Source: Pseudorhodoplanes sp. (GTDB lineage Bacteria; Pseudomonadota; Alphaproteobacteria; Rhizobiales; Xanthobacteraceae). Taken from it: a stretch of DNA of 64,000 nucleotides. A model generated the notes under the pieces. It searched no databases, was not told the DNA's origin, and saw nothing but the letters and a program-made list of their open reading frames with translations. The translations under genes and the position numbers were made by a program. The stretch lies in NCBI GenBank assembly GCA_032027085.1, contig JAVSMS010000001.1:3449730-3513729 (forward strand), given 5' to 3'. Shown here piece by piece: positions 1 through 8,402 of this stretch; position 1 is the first letter of the stretch, and every line of letters begins with the position of its first letter.

Positions 1-513
1 GATGGGCGAGAATGGCCATTTTCGCCCACAGTGGCGCTATGGCAAGGACAGCTACCCGCCCGCCCTGTAGCCCACTACGGGCGCAAAGGGGGCTGGAACC
101 AACGGCGCGGTCGTCGGTTAAGGGATACGCAGCCCACCCGTCGGCTGCAGACCGCGCCGGACGGCCGACACCCCTCCCCCCCGACAGAGGTCGTCCGGCG
201 CTTCCTTTCTCATTTCGCTAAAGAAAAAAGCAGGGCAACGGGCCCTGCTGATGTGATTTCGTGCGCTTCGTTGTGCTCTCTGGGTGAAGCGACGGCGGCG
301 GTTTGCGCTCGCAATTCCCTCCCAAGACTTGGACCGGCCAGGCCCAGAGGCCCAACGCCCGCGGACGGTAGCCCGTGGCAAAAAAACTGGCAAGAGGTGG
401 CTGCAACTGGAAGAAAATTAGTCCCCGCCATGGCCGAGCGTAGCCGCGCTTGTCTTTTCGGGCGCGATCCGCCACTCAGATCGGGTCCGGTCCCGATTCA
501 GAAACCCCCTTAT
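1..513. other. Non-coding or unassigned lead region before proS
   Basis: About 510 bases precede the proS start without a gene I can recognise. An open frame runs in phase upstream of proS (from 31), but its translation is arginine- and proline-rich and unlike any ProS N terminus. A short frame 2-70 could be the tail of a gene lying left of the window, ending in [10 protein letters not shown], but it is too short to assign. The only clear signal is a stem-loop with a T tract on the minus strand at 220-249. Confidence 0.5.
220..249 (-). terminator. Rho-independent terminator, minus strand
   Basis: An 8-bp perfect stem, AGCAGGGC (229-236) with GCCCTGCT (242-249), closes a five-base loop. Read on the minus strand it is followed by a T-rich tract (complement of the A run 220-228). 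It would end a transcript coming from the right, roughly 250-500, where no protein gene is evident. This makes it a hint of a small RNA or a short unrecognised gene. Confidence 0.6.
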
Positions 514-1833
514 ATGCGACTGTCGCGCTTCTTTCTGCCCATTCTGCGTGAAACCCCGAAAGAGGCGGAGATCGTCTCGCACCGCCTGATGCTGCGCGCC
601 GGCATGATGCGGCAGGAGGCGGCCGGTATCTACGCCTTCCTGCCGCTCGGCCTGCGGGTGCTGCAGAAGATTTGCGGCATCGTGCGCGAGGAGCAGAACC
701 GCTCCGGTGCCATCGAATTGCTGATGCCTACCTTGCAATCGGCGGATCTATGGCGCGAGAGCGGGCGCTACGACGATTACGGCAAGGAAATGCTGCGCAT
801 CAAGGACCGGCACCAGCGCGATATGCTGTATGGTCCGACCAACGAGGAGATGATCACCGACATCTTCCGCGCCTATGTACGCTCCTACAAGGACGTTCCG
901 CTCAATCTCTACCACATCCAGTGGAAATTCCGCGACGAGGTGCGCCCGCGTTTCGGGCTGATGCGCGGCCGCGAATTCCTGATGAAGGATGCTTATTCCT
1001 TCGACGTTGACCAGCACGGCGCCGTCCATTCCTACAACAAGATGTTCGTCGCCTACCTGCGCACCTTCGCGCGCATGGGCCTCAAGGCGATTCCGATGGT
1101 CGCCGATACGGGGCCGATCGGCGGCAATCTCAGCCACGAATTCATCATTCTCGCCGAGACCGGAGAGAGCGAAGTCTTCTGTCACAAACAGTATCTCGAT
1201 TTTGCGGTGCCGGATGAGAACGTGGATTTTGACGATATCCCCGGCCTGCAGCAGATCGTCGACAAATGGACGTCGCTCTATGCTGCGACGTCGGAGAAGC
1301 ACGACACGGCTGCGTTCGACGCTTTGCCGGCGGAGGCGCGGGTGTCCGCGCGCGGCATCGAGGTCGGCCACATCTTCTATTTCGGCACTAAATATTCCGA
1401 ACCGATGAAGGCCGTGGTGCAGCTCGCCGACGGCACCGAGAAGCCCGTGCATATGGGCTCCTACGGCATCGGGCCCTCGCGGCTTGTCGCCGCCATTATC
1501 GAAGCCTATCACGACGACGCTGGCATCAAATGGCCTGAAAGCGTGGCGCCGTTCAAGGTTGCAATCCTGAACCTCAAGCAGGGGGACGGCGCGACCGATC
1601 AAGCCTCGGAAAAAATCTACAACGCCCTGCGCGGAAAAGGCGTCGAGGTGCTGTATCATGATCTCGACGAGCGGCCTGGCTCCAAATTTGCCACCGCCGA
1701 TCTGATCGGCATTCCCTGGCAGATCCTCGTGGGCCCAAAAGGACTCGCCAACGGGCAAGTGGAACTGAAAAAGCGCACCGACGGCAGCCGCGAGATGCTC
1801 AGCCCCGAGGACGCGGTTGCTCATCTGTCCTGA
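514..1833 (+). CDS. proS: Proline--tRNA ligase (ProRS), short bacterial type
   Basis: Cytoplasmic class II aminoacyl-tRNA synthetase that attaches proline to tRNA-Pro. The start chosen is the ATG giving [19 protein letters not shown], the usual N terminus of alphaproteobacterial ProS; the longer open frame upstream reads as noise. The product is 439 residues. TNEE lies at about 109-112, motif 2 ([18 protein letters not shown]) at 138-155 and motif 3 (GSYGIGPSR) at 315-323, followed by a C-terminal anticodon-binding domain. There is no editing insertion between motifs 2 and 3, which explains the length of about 440 instead of about 570 residues and is normal for this class. lolC follows on the same strand after 121 bases. 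Confidence 0.96.
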   Translation: MRLSRFFLPILRETPKEAEIVSHRLMLRAGMMRQEAAGIYAFLPLGLRVLQKICGIVREEQNRSGAIELLMPTLQSADLWRESGRYDDYGKEMLRIKDRHQRDMLYGPTNEEMITDIFRAYVRSYKDVPLNLYHIQWKFRDEVRPRFGLMRGREFLMKDAYSFDVDQHGAVHSYNKMFVAYLRTFARMGLKAIPMVADTGPIGGNLSHEFIILAETGESEVFCHKQYLDFAVPDENVDFDDIPGLQQIVDKWTSLYAATSEKHDTAAFDALPAEARVSARGIEVGHIFYFGTKYSEPMKAVVQLADGTEKPVHMGSYGIGPSRLVAAIIEAYHDDAGIKWPESVAPFKVAILNLKQGDGATDQASEKIYNALRGKGVEVLYHDLDERPGSKFATADLIGIPWQILVGPKGLANGQVELKKRTDGSREMLSPEDAVAHLS

Positions 1834-1954
1834 TCGCCGCAGGGCGCCGCAAGGGCCATGGCGCGAAATATGGTGTGTGCTTCTGCCGCCCTCAGGTAAT
1901 GGGCGGTGGCTTGAAAGCGCCAGAATCGGATGAGATCGGGGCTGGGGAGTGTTG

Positions 1955-3220
1955 ATGAACGAACCCACCGGGACAAAACCCTTCGCGCCTTTCGAATGGA
2001 TGCTGTCGCTGCGCTACCTGCGGGCGCGGCGCAAGGAAGGATTTATTTCCATCATCGCCGGATTCTCGTTTCTCGGCATCATGCTGGGCGTCGCGACCTT
2101 GATTATCGTGATGGCGGTGATGAACGGCTTCCGCAAGGAATTGCTCGGCAAGATTCTCGGCATCAATGGGCACGTGCTGGTGCAGCCGCTGGAATCGCCG
2201 CTGACCGATTGGGATGCCGTGGCCAAGCGCATTTCCGGCGTTGCCGGCGTGCGCCTTGCCGCGCCGATTGTGGAGGGACAAGCGCTGGCATCAGGCACTC
2301 AGGCGAGCGGCGTGCTGGTACGCGGCATTCGCGCCGCCGATCTTGAAAAGCTGCCGTCGATTGCCAAAAACATCAAACAAGGCACGCTGGAAGGATTCGA
2401 CGAGGGGCAGGGGCTCGCGATTGGACGCAGACTCGCCGATCAGCTCTCGTTGCGCGCCGGCGACAACATCACGCTGGTCGCGCCGCGCGGCGCGGTGACG
2501 CCGATGGGCACGACACCGCGTATCAAGGCCTACAAGGTCGCCGCCGTGTTCGAGATCGGCATGTCAGAATATGACTCGGCCTTTGTGTTTATGCCGCTGC
2601 CGGAATCGCAGGCCTATTTCAACCGTTCCGGCGATGTCACGGCAATTGAAGTCTATATCGACGACGCCGACGCCGTGCAGTCGTTCCGCAAGCCGATCGC
2701 GGACGCGGCGCAACGTCCCATCTTCATGGTCGATTGGCGTCAGCGCAATGCCACCTTCTTCAATGCGCTGCAGGTCGAACGCAATGTGATGTTTTTGATC
2801 CTGACGCTGATCGTGCTAGTGGCGGCACTGAACATCATTTCCGGCCTGATCATGCTGGTGAAGGACAAGGGCCGAGACATCGCCGTCCTGCGCACCATGG
2901 GCGCTACACAGGGCGCCATCATGCGAATCTTCTTCGTTACCGGCGCATCCATCGGCGTGGTTGGCACCTTTCTCGGCGTCATTGTTGGCACTATTGTGTG
3001 TCTGAATATCGAGAGCATCAGGCAATTCGTGTCATGGCTGACGGCGACCGAATTGTTTTCACCCGAACTATATTTCCTCTCGCGTCTGCCGGCTGAAATG
3101 TCGGCCGGCGAAACCACAGCCGTGGTTCTGATGGCGCTGATCCTGTCCTTTGCTGCGACCTTGTATCCCTCCTGGCGTGCCGCCCGGCTCGATCCTGTCG
3201 AAGCCCTGCGGTACGAGTGA
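1955..3220 (+). CDS. lolC: Lipoprotein-releasing ABC transporter permease LolC/LolE
   Basis: Inner-membrane permease of the LolCDE system, which extracts outer-membrane lipoproteins and passes them to LolA. The start is the ATG at 1955 (421 residues); GTG 1949 lies two codons upstream in frame and GGGGAG precedes both. The topology is typical: one membrane span at about 31-56 ([20 protein letters not shown]), a large periplasmic domain to about 270, then three C-terminal spans in an FtsX-type fold and a final [16 protein letters not shown] cytoplasmic tail, the MacB/FtsX signature. lolD starts 7 bases downstream, so the two are co-translated. Alphaproteobacteria commonly have one permease in place of separate LolC and LolE, hence either name could be used. 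Confidence 0.93.
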   Translation: MNEPTGTKPFAPFEWMLSLRYLRARRKEGFISIIAGFSFLGIMLGVATLIIVMAVMNGFRKELLGKILGINGHVLVQPLESPLTDWDAVAKRISGVAGVRLAAPIVEGQALASGTQASGVLVRGIRAADLEKLPSIAKNIKQGTLEGFDEGQGLAIGRRLADQLSLRAGDNITLVAPRGAVTPMGTTPRIKAYKVAAVFEIGMSEYDSAFVFMPLPESQAYFNRSGDVTAIEVYIDDADAVQSFRKPIADAAQRPIFMVDWRQRNATFFNALQVERNVMFLILTLIVLVAALNIISGLIMLVKDKGRDIAVLRTMGATQGAIMRIFFVTGASIGVVGTFLGVIVGTIVCLNIESIRQFVSWLTATELFSPELYFLSRLPAEMSAGETTAVVLMALILSFAATLYPSWRAARLDPVEALRYE

Positions 3221-3227
3221 GGGCGCG

Positions 3228-3923
3228 ATGGCTGAACGGAACAATCCGCCTGCCTTGTATCTGGATGCGATCGAGCGCCGTTATCACCAGGGCGACAACA
3301 CCCTCGAGATCTTGCGCGGCGCCGAACTGGGCTGCTGGCTCGGCCAGTCGATTGCGCTGATCGCACCCTCTGGTTCCGGAAAATCGACGCTTCTACATAT
3401 TGCCGGATTGCTGGAGCATCCGGATGCCGGAGAGGTCTACATCGACGGCGTGGCGACTTCCTCTTTGAGCGACGCCGAGCGTACCCAGATCCGCCGCACC
3501 GACATCGGCTTTGTTTATCAGGCGCATCATCTGTTGCCGGAATTCTCAGCGCTAGAAAATGTGATGTTGCCGCAAATGGTGCGGGGCCTCAGCAAGGCGG
3601 AAGCGAATAAACGCTCGACGGAATTGCTGGCTTATCTCGGCCTCAAGGCGCGCTTGACACACCGGCCGGCCGAACTCTCAGGCGGTGAGCAGCAGCGGGT
3701 TGCGATCGCGCGTGCAGTTGCCAACGCGCCGCGCATCCTGCTCGCCGACGAGCCGACCGGAAATCTTGATCCGCATACCGCCGATCATGTGTTCGACACC
3801 TTGATGCAACTGGTGAAAGCGTCGGGGCTTGCGGCGATCATCGCCACTCACAATCTCGACCTTGCCGCGCGCATGGACCGGCGTGTGACCATCCAGGAAG
3901 GATTGGTTGTCGAATTGGCGTAA
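3228..3923 (+). CDS. lolD: Lipoprotein-releasing ABC transporter ATP-binding protein LolD
   Basis: Cytoplasmic ATPase of LolCDE that powers lipoprotein release from the inner membrane. The start is the ATG at 3228 just after the lolC stop, giving 231 residues, usual for LolD; the open frame extends upstream only inside lolC. Walker A is APSGSGKST (about 46-54), the Q-loop glutamine is near 98 ([11 protein letters not shown]), the ABC signature is LSGGE at 150-154 and Walker B with the catalytic glutamate is [11 protein letters not shown] (171-181). It ends 17 bases before the stop of the convergent zinc-ribbon gene. Confidence 0.95.
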   Translation: MAERNNPPALYLDAIERRYHQGDNTLEILRGAELGCWLGQSIALIAPSGSGKSTLLHIAGLLEHPDAGEVYIDGVATSSLSDAERTQIRRTDIGFVYQAHHLLPEFSALENVMLPQMVRGLSKAEANKRSTELLAYLGLKARLTHRPAELSGGEQQRVAIARAVANAPRILLADEPTGNLDPHTADHVFDTLMQLVKASGLAAIIATHNLDLAARMDRRVTIQEGLVVELA

Positions 3924-3939
3924 GAGATTGGCAGCCCGC

Positions 3940-4140
3940 TCAGTCGTCAATGCAACACTGCGTCATGTGCCCGCAGGCAGCGCATTCAAAGGTCCAGATC
4001 GAGGCGTGATGCAGCATGTGGTGATGCCCGACGGCATCTCCCGTCAGCAGCACAAGATGGGCTTTGCCACCGCAGTTCTCACACGCAATCGGCGTGATAT
4101 GCGGCAGGTTCGGAAAATGGACGTGCTGCGTCGACGACAT
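3940..4140 (-). CDS. Small zinc-ribbon-like protein of unknown function
   Basis: A 66-residue protein with two CxxC knuckles, CENC (about 20-23) and CAAC (53-56), separated by a histidine-rich stretch (GHHHMLHHA), plus a final QCCIDD. This is the pattern of a one-zinc ribbon. The start at 4140 is preceded on the minus strand by GGGAAAGGGG, a strong ribosome-binding site; the open frame extends upstream to 4350 but without such a site. Small proteins of this kind are found next to lolD/dnaE in related genomes as I remember them, without an assigned role. It is convergent with lolD. DNA, RNA or metal binding would be speculation. Confidence 0.75.
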   Translation of the reverse strand: MSSTQHVHFPNLPHITPIACENCGGKAHLVLLTGDAVGHHHMLHHASIWTFECAACGHMTQCCIDD

Positions 4141-4336
4141 ACGGCGCCCCTTTCCCGTCAGCGGGAGCGCGAGTGAATTCTCACCCAGTGCTGAATTCCA
4201 ACAACCGACAATAAAGTTTGTACCCGTTTGGCGAAGCTTGCGAGTGCGCATCGGGTGGGGGGCACTACCACTTTTTGAATAGCGGCTTAGGCCGGGCGGA
4301 CCAGACGCATTTGGCGCCCTTAGTGCATCATTGCGG

Positions 4337-4365
4337 TTGACAATGAACAAAAGGGGAACTATGTT
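4337..4365 (+). promoter_or_regulatory. Near-consensus sigma-70 promoter of the 32-residue peptide gene
   Basis: A perfect -35 hexamer TTGACA (4337-4342), a 17-bp spacer and a -10 hexamer TATGTT (4360-4365). This places the transcript start near 4372 and gives a leader of about 20 bases before the ATG at 4392. It is the best-looking promoter in the window, as expected for a gene held off by a repressor. Both LexA half-site pairs overlap it. Confidence 0.8.
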
Positions 4366-4377
4366 CCCTTTCTGTTC
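4345..4377. promoter_or_regulatory. Double LexA operator (two SOS boxes, inverted)
   Basis: Box 1 is GAAC-N7-GAAC at 4345-4359, the reverse complement of the alphaproteobacterial LexA consensus GTTC-N7-GTTC. Box 2 is GTTC-N7-GTTC at 4363-4377. Three bases separate them, and together they form a 33-bp near-perfect inverted repeat. Box 1 fills the -35/-10 spacer and box 2 covers the -10 and the start of transcription. Two LexA dimers bound here would block the promoter tightly. Confidence 0.85.
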
Positions 4378-4391
4378 TTTAGGAGAGATCG

Positions 4392-4490
4392 ATGTTTCGC
4401 ACCGTTATTGCTGAAGCCGCCGCTCTGACCTCCATGGCACTGTTCTTAGGGATGATCGCCATTTGGGCGCAGGTGCTGGGGACCTTGTGA
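4392..4490 (+). CDS. 32-residue single-span membrane peptide, predicted SOS-induced
   Basis: A very short gene with sequence MFRTVIAEAAALTSMALFLG (1-20) and then MIAIWAQVLGTL. Residues 5-31 are almost wholly hydrophobic and would form a single membrane helix, with an N-terminal arginine as topology signal. AGGAGAG (4381-4387) is a near-perfect Shine-Dalgarno at suitable distance from the ATG. Upstream lie a strong promoter and two LexA boxes, so the peptide should be made only during DNA damage. Known SOS micropeptides of this form act on the divisome (SidA, Caulobacter) or on membrane potential (TisB, E. coli). I claim no sequence homology to either, and the function here is inference. dnaE lies 282 bases downstream. 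Confidence 0.8.
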   Translation: MFRTVIAEAAALTSMALFLGMIAIWAQVLGTL

Positions 4491-4574
4491 GAACCATGCC
4501 GCGCCTGCCGCTCGCGCGTCTGCCCCGCGTGAGCGGCCTCCTTGTCTGCCGTTGCCTCCGAGTATTCCCCAAGT

Positions 4575-4594
4575 GGCGTCTGGAGACGCCGTTT
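4575..4594 (+). terminator. Possible weak terminator between the peptide gene and dnaE
   Basis: A GGCGTC/GACGCC stem (4575-4580 with 4585-4590), loop TGGA, is followed by only GTTT. The T tract is poor, so termination would be partial. It matters because it decides whether dnaE can be read from the SOS promoter. The rest of 4491-4772 shows no gene. Confidence 0.35.
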
Positions 4595-4772
4595 CGGCCG
4601 GGCGAGGCTTTGTTGCGTTGAGTTTGCGTAAGGCCTGCCCGGCCGCTTCTGGGATGATCCGCTCGTTTTGGGGACAGCGGGAATCCCGCCACGCCCGTCG
4701 TGAGGCACGGCTGGACTTGGCGCTCTGCAATCCCCACCATCGCGGCAAACCACAAAGATTCGCGAGGGCGTC

Positions 4773-7700
4773 ATGGCGGATGCACCCTTCGTGCACCTGC
4801 ATGTGCACTCTTCCTATTCCCTGCTTGAGGGGGCGCTGAAAATCGGCGCATTGGCTGATCTCGCCAAGGCCGACAAGCAGCCGGCGCTGGCGCTCACCGA
4901 CACCGACAACATGTTCGGGGCGCTGGAATTCTCTGAAAAGATGGCGGCGTCGGGCATTCAGCCGATTGTCGGCTGCTGCCTGTCGGTCGACTTTGGCGAT
5001 CAGGAGCGCGATCCGCGCAATCCGGGCCTCATGCGCAAGCTGCCGCGTCTTGTGCTGCTCGCTGCGCGGGAGGAGGGCTATCGCCGCCTGATGCGGCTCA
5101 ACTCGCGCGCCTTCCTGGAAACGCCCGCGCACGAGGCGCCGCATCTCAAGCTCGATTGGCTGCAGGGTGAATCCGACGGGATCATCGCGCTGACCGGCGG
5201 GCCGCTCGGGGGCCTCGACCAGGCGTTGCTGTCCGGCCAGAAGGATCTGGCCTTGGCGCGAGCGGACAAGCTGCTGCGCCTGTTCGGCGACCGCCTCTAT
5301 GTCGAGTTGCAGCGCCACGGCATGGCGGAGGAGCGGCAATGCGAGCCTTTGCTGGTCGAACTCGCCTACGCGAAGTCGTTGCCGCTGGTTGCAACCAACG
5401 AGCCGTTCTTTGCCGCCGCTGACGACTATGAGGCGCATGACGCGCTGATCTGCATCGCCGACGGCAAAGTCATTGCCGAAACCGATCGGCGCCAGCTCAC
5501 ACCCGAACATCGTTTCAAGTCGCAAGCCGAAATGAAGGCGCTGTTCGCCGATCTGCCTGAGGCCATCGCCTCGACGGCCGAGATCGCGCAGCGCTGCGCC
5601 TATCGTCCGCGCACGCGCGCACCCATTCTGCCGCGCTTCTCGACCGAGGCCAACGTTGTGACCGACGAAGCCGAAGAATTGCGCCGCCAGAGCGAAAGAG
5701 GCCTCGCGGCCCGTCTTGCGCATCACGGGTTCGCGCCAGGTCGCACCGCGCAGGATTATCAGGAGCGGCTGGCCTTCGAACTCGATGTCATCTCCCGCAT
5801 GAAATATGCGGGCTATTTTCTGATCGTGTCCGACTTCATCAAATGGGCGAAGGAACAGGGGATTCCGGTTGGGCCGGGTCGCGGTTCGGGCGCAGGCTCG
5901 CTTGTCGCCTATGCGCTCACCATCACCGATCTTGATCCGATCCGGTTCAACCTGCTGTTCGAGCGGTTTCTCAATCCGGATCGCGTGTCGATGCCGGACT
6001 TCGATATCGATTTCTGCCAGGACCGCCGCGACGAGGTGATCCGCTATGTGCAGGAGCGCTACGGGCGCGATCAGGTGGCGCAGATCATCACCTTCGGTAC
6101 GCTGCAGGCGCGCGGGGTGCTGCGCGATGTCGGCCGGGTGCTGGAAATGCCCTATGGCCAGGTCGACAAGCTCTGCAAGCTGGTGCCGCAAAATCCCGCC
6201 GCTCCGGTCACGCTGAAACAGGCGATCAACGATGAGCCGCGGCTGCAGGCGGCGCGAGATTCCGAGCCGGTGGTCAAACGCGCTTTCGATATCTCGCTGA
6301 AGCTCGAGGGGTTGACGCGCCACGCCTCGACCCACGCCGCCGGCATCGTCATCGGCGACCGCCCATTGTCGGAGCTTGTGCCGCTCTACCGCGATCCGAA
6401 ATCCGACATGCAAGTGACCCAGTTCAATATGAAATGGGTGGAGCCGGCGGGCCTCGTCAAATTTGACTTCCTCGGCCTCAAGACCCTCACGGTGCTGCGG
6501 CAGGCGGTCGATCTCGTGAAGCGGCGCGGCATCGACATCGATCTGTCGGCGATCCCGCTCGATGACCCGAAGACCTACGAGCTCCTCGCGCGGGCGGAGG
6601 CGGTCGGCATCTTCCAACTGGAAAGTCAGGGCATGCGGCGCGCGCTGCTCGACATGAAGCCCGACCGTTTTGAGGACATCATCGCGCTGGTCGCGCTCTA
6701 CCGTCCCGGTCCGATGGCGAATATTCCGACCTATTGCGCGCGCAAGCACGGCGACGAGGAGCCGGACTACATTCATCCGAAACTGGAAACGGTGCTGAAG
6801 GAAACCTTCGGCGTCATCGTCTACCAGGAACAGGTGATGCAGGCGGCGCAATTGCTCGCCGGCTATACGCTCGGCCAGGCTGACCTCCTGCGCCGCGCCA
6901 TGGGCAAGAAGATCCGCAGCGAGATGCAGGCGCAGCGCGCCGAATTCGTGAAGGGCGCCACCGAGCGCGGCGTCGAACGCGCGCAGGCGGATGCGATCTT
7001 CGATCTGCTCGAGCGCTTTGCCGAATATGGCTTCAACAAGAGTCACGCCGCCGCGTACGCGCTGGTTGCCTACCAGACGGCGTATATGAAGGCGAACTAC
7101 CCGGTCGAGTTTCTGGCCGCCTCGATGACGCTCGACATGAGCAATACCGACAAGCTGTCGGAATTCCGCGCGGAAGCGGAGCGTCTTGGGATCAAGATCG
7201 AACCGCCCTCGATCAACCGCTCATCGAAGAATTTCGAGGTCGAGGGCAACACGATCTTCTATGCGCTCGCGGCGCTGAAGGGAGTTGGCGGACAGGCGGT
7301 GGAATCGATCGTCGAAGTGCGCGGCAGGCAGCCTTTCCGCGATCTGTCGGATTTCGCACACCGCATCAATCCGCGCGCGGTCAACAAGCGCGTGCTGGAA
7401 AGCCTTGCCGCGGCGGGCGCCTTTGACGAGCTCGAGCCGAACCGCGCCCGCGCGCATGGCGCGGTGGAGGCTATATTGGCGACCGCGCAGCGCACGCACG
7501 AAGCCGCAACGATCGGTCAGGATGAATTGTTTGGTGGGCCGGCGCATCGGGAGGAATTGCGCATCCCCGCCCGCGAGCCTTGGCTGCCGTCCGAGCGGCT
7601 GCAGCGCGAATACGAGGCCATCGGCTTCTTCCTCACCGGCCATCCGCTCGATGACTATGCTGGAGCGCTGGCGCGGATGAAGGTGATGAACTGGGCGGAT

Positions 7701-8204
7701 TTCTCGCGCTCGGTCAAAATGGGAGCGACCGCTGGAAAAACCGCTGCAACTGTCGTTTCCAGGACGGAGAGGCGCACGAAGACCGGAAACAAGATGGGAA
7801 TAATCGGTCTTTCCGACCCGTCCGGCCAATACGAGGCGGTGCTGTTCTCCGAAGGCCTGCAGCAATACCGCGATTTGCTGGAGCCCGGCACGGCGGTTTT
7901 GCTGTTCCTGTCCGCCGAGGCCCAGGGAGAAGAAGTGCGCGCCCGCATCCAGTCGGTCGAACGCCTCGATCAGGCGGCCGAGAAGGTCCAGAAGGGCCTG
8001 CGCATCTTTTTGCGCGACGAGAAACCGCTGGAAGGCATCCATCGCCGCCTGGAGCCGCGCGGTGACGGGGATGTCAGCATGATTCTGATGCTGGCAGATG
8101 GCAGCGAGGTCGAGGTCAAGCTGCCGGGCCGCTTCAAGGTTTCCCCACAGGTCGCCGGTGCCATCAAAGCTGTCCCCGGGGTGGTCACGGTCGAGGCCGT
8201 CTAG
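4773..8204 (+). CDS. dnaE: DNA polymerase III subunit alpha (replicative)
   Basis: Catalytic subunit of the replicative polymerase, 1143 residues. The N-terminal PHP domain begins with FVHLHVHSSYSLLEGAL (from about 6). The polymerase core follows, with PGRGSGAGSLVAY and the catalytic acidic pair in MPDFDIDF at 407-414 (Asp409 and Asp411, matching Asp401/403 in E. coli). The C-terminal part holds the helix-hairpin-helix and OB domains (for example TVVSRTERRTKTGNKM). The length and motifs suit DnaE1, not the shorter error-prone DnaE2 partnered with ImuAB. The start is ATG 4773 with MADAPFVHLHVHSS. Its own promoter is not obvious. The upstream SOS promoter raises the question of damage-dependent read-through. 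Confidence 0.96.
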   Translation: MADAPFVHLHVHSSYSLLEGALKIGALADLAKADKQPALALTDTDNMFGALEFSEKMAASGIQPIVGCCLSVDFGDQERDPRNPGLMRKLPRLVLLAAREEGYRRLMRLNSRAFLETPAHEAPHLKLDWLQGESDGIIALTGGPLGGLDQALLSGQKDLALARADKLLRLFGDRLYVELQRHGMAEERQCEPLLVELAYAKSLPLVATNEPFFAAADDYEAHDALICIADGKVIAETDRRQLTPEHRFKSQAEMKALFADLPEAIASTAEIAQRCAYRPRTRAPILPRFSTEANVVTDEAEELRRQSERGLAARLAHHGFAPGRTAQDYQERLAFELDVISRMKYAGYFLIVSDFIKWAKEQGIPVGPGRGSGAGSLVAYALTITDLDPIRFNLLFERFLNPDRVSMPDFDIDFCQDRRDEVIRYVQERYGRDQVAQIITFGTLQARGVLRDVGRVLEMPYGQVDKLCKLVPQNPAAPVTLKQAINDEPRLQAARDSEPVVKRAFDISLKLEGLTRHASTHAAGIVIGDRPLSELVPLYRDPKSDMQVTQFNMKWVEPAGLVKFDFLGLKTLTVLRQAVDLVKRRGIDIDLSAIPLDDPKTYELLARAEAVGIFQLESQGMRRALLDMKPDRFEDIIALVALYRPGPMANIPTYCARKHGDEEPDYIHPKLETVLKETFGVIVYQEQVMQAAQLLAGYTLGQADLLRRAMGKKIRSEMQAQRAEFVKGATERGVERAQADAIFDLLERFAEYGFNKSHAAAYALVAYQTAYMKANYPVEFLAASMTLDMSNTDKLSEFRAEAERLGIKIEPPSINRSSKNFEVEGNTIFYALAALKGVGGQAVESIVEVRGRQPFRDLSDFAHRINPRAVNKRVLESLAAAGAFDELEPNRARAHGAVEAILATAQRTHEAATIGQDELFGGPAHREELRIPAREPWLPSERLQREYEAIGFFLTGHPLDDYAGALARMKVMNWADFSRSVKMGATAGKTAATVVSRTERRTKTGNKMGIIGLSDPSGQYEAVLFSEGLQQYRDLLEPGTAVLLFLSAEAQGEEVRARIQSVERLDQAAEKVQKGLRIFLRDEKPLEGIHRRLEPRGDGDVSMILMLADGSEVEVKLPGRFKVSPQVAGAIKAVPGVVTVEAV

Positions 8205-8252
8205 ATCGAAGGCGGAAAATCGGCCGTTTCCGGCGGTCCGGCTGGCTTTTCC

Positions 8253-8281
8253 TTGCATCTTGGGGAACCGGCGGCTATATG
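8253..8281 (+). promoter_or_regulatory. Probable promoter of rpsB-tsf
   Basis: TTGCAT (8253-8258), 17 bp, TATATG (8276-8281) lies in the 198-bp gap after dnaE. It would start transcription near 8288 and leave a leader of about 115 bases with GC-rich inverted segments (for example 8342-8365). Such a leader could hold an S2 autoregulatory structure, as known for rpsB in other bacteria, but I cannot confirm a fold. Confidence 0.5.
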
Positions 8282-8402
8282 ACCGCCCATCTCACACGCG
8301 GATCAAGGTTTTGGCCCCGACAACGGGCCTTCAAGCCGTCCGGTGGCGCCGGCCGGAAGGCGGGTGCTCACATATCCGCGGCGGATCAACCGGAGAATTT
8401 CT

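Noticed and set aside
2-70. Short frame ending [10 protein letters not shown] at the left edge
   Set aside because: Could be the end of an upstream gene, but 22 residues without context cannot be assigned.
31-513. N-terminal extension of proS back to 31
   Set aside because: The extra 161 residues are low-quality Arg/Pro-rich sequence and are crossed by a terminator hairpin; ProS starts normally at MRLSRFF.
748-1968. 406-residue open frame on the minus strand opposite proS
   Set aside because: It is a shadow of proS: rich in Arg, His and Val with no ribosome site or recognisable family, caused by high G+C third positions.
4446-7046. 866-residue open frame on the minus strand opposite dnaE
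   Set aside because: Antisense shadow of dnaE; the composition is that of a mirror frame and dnaE is certain.
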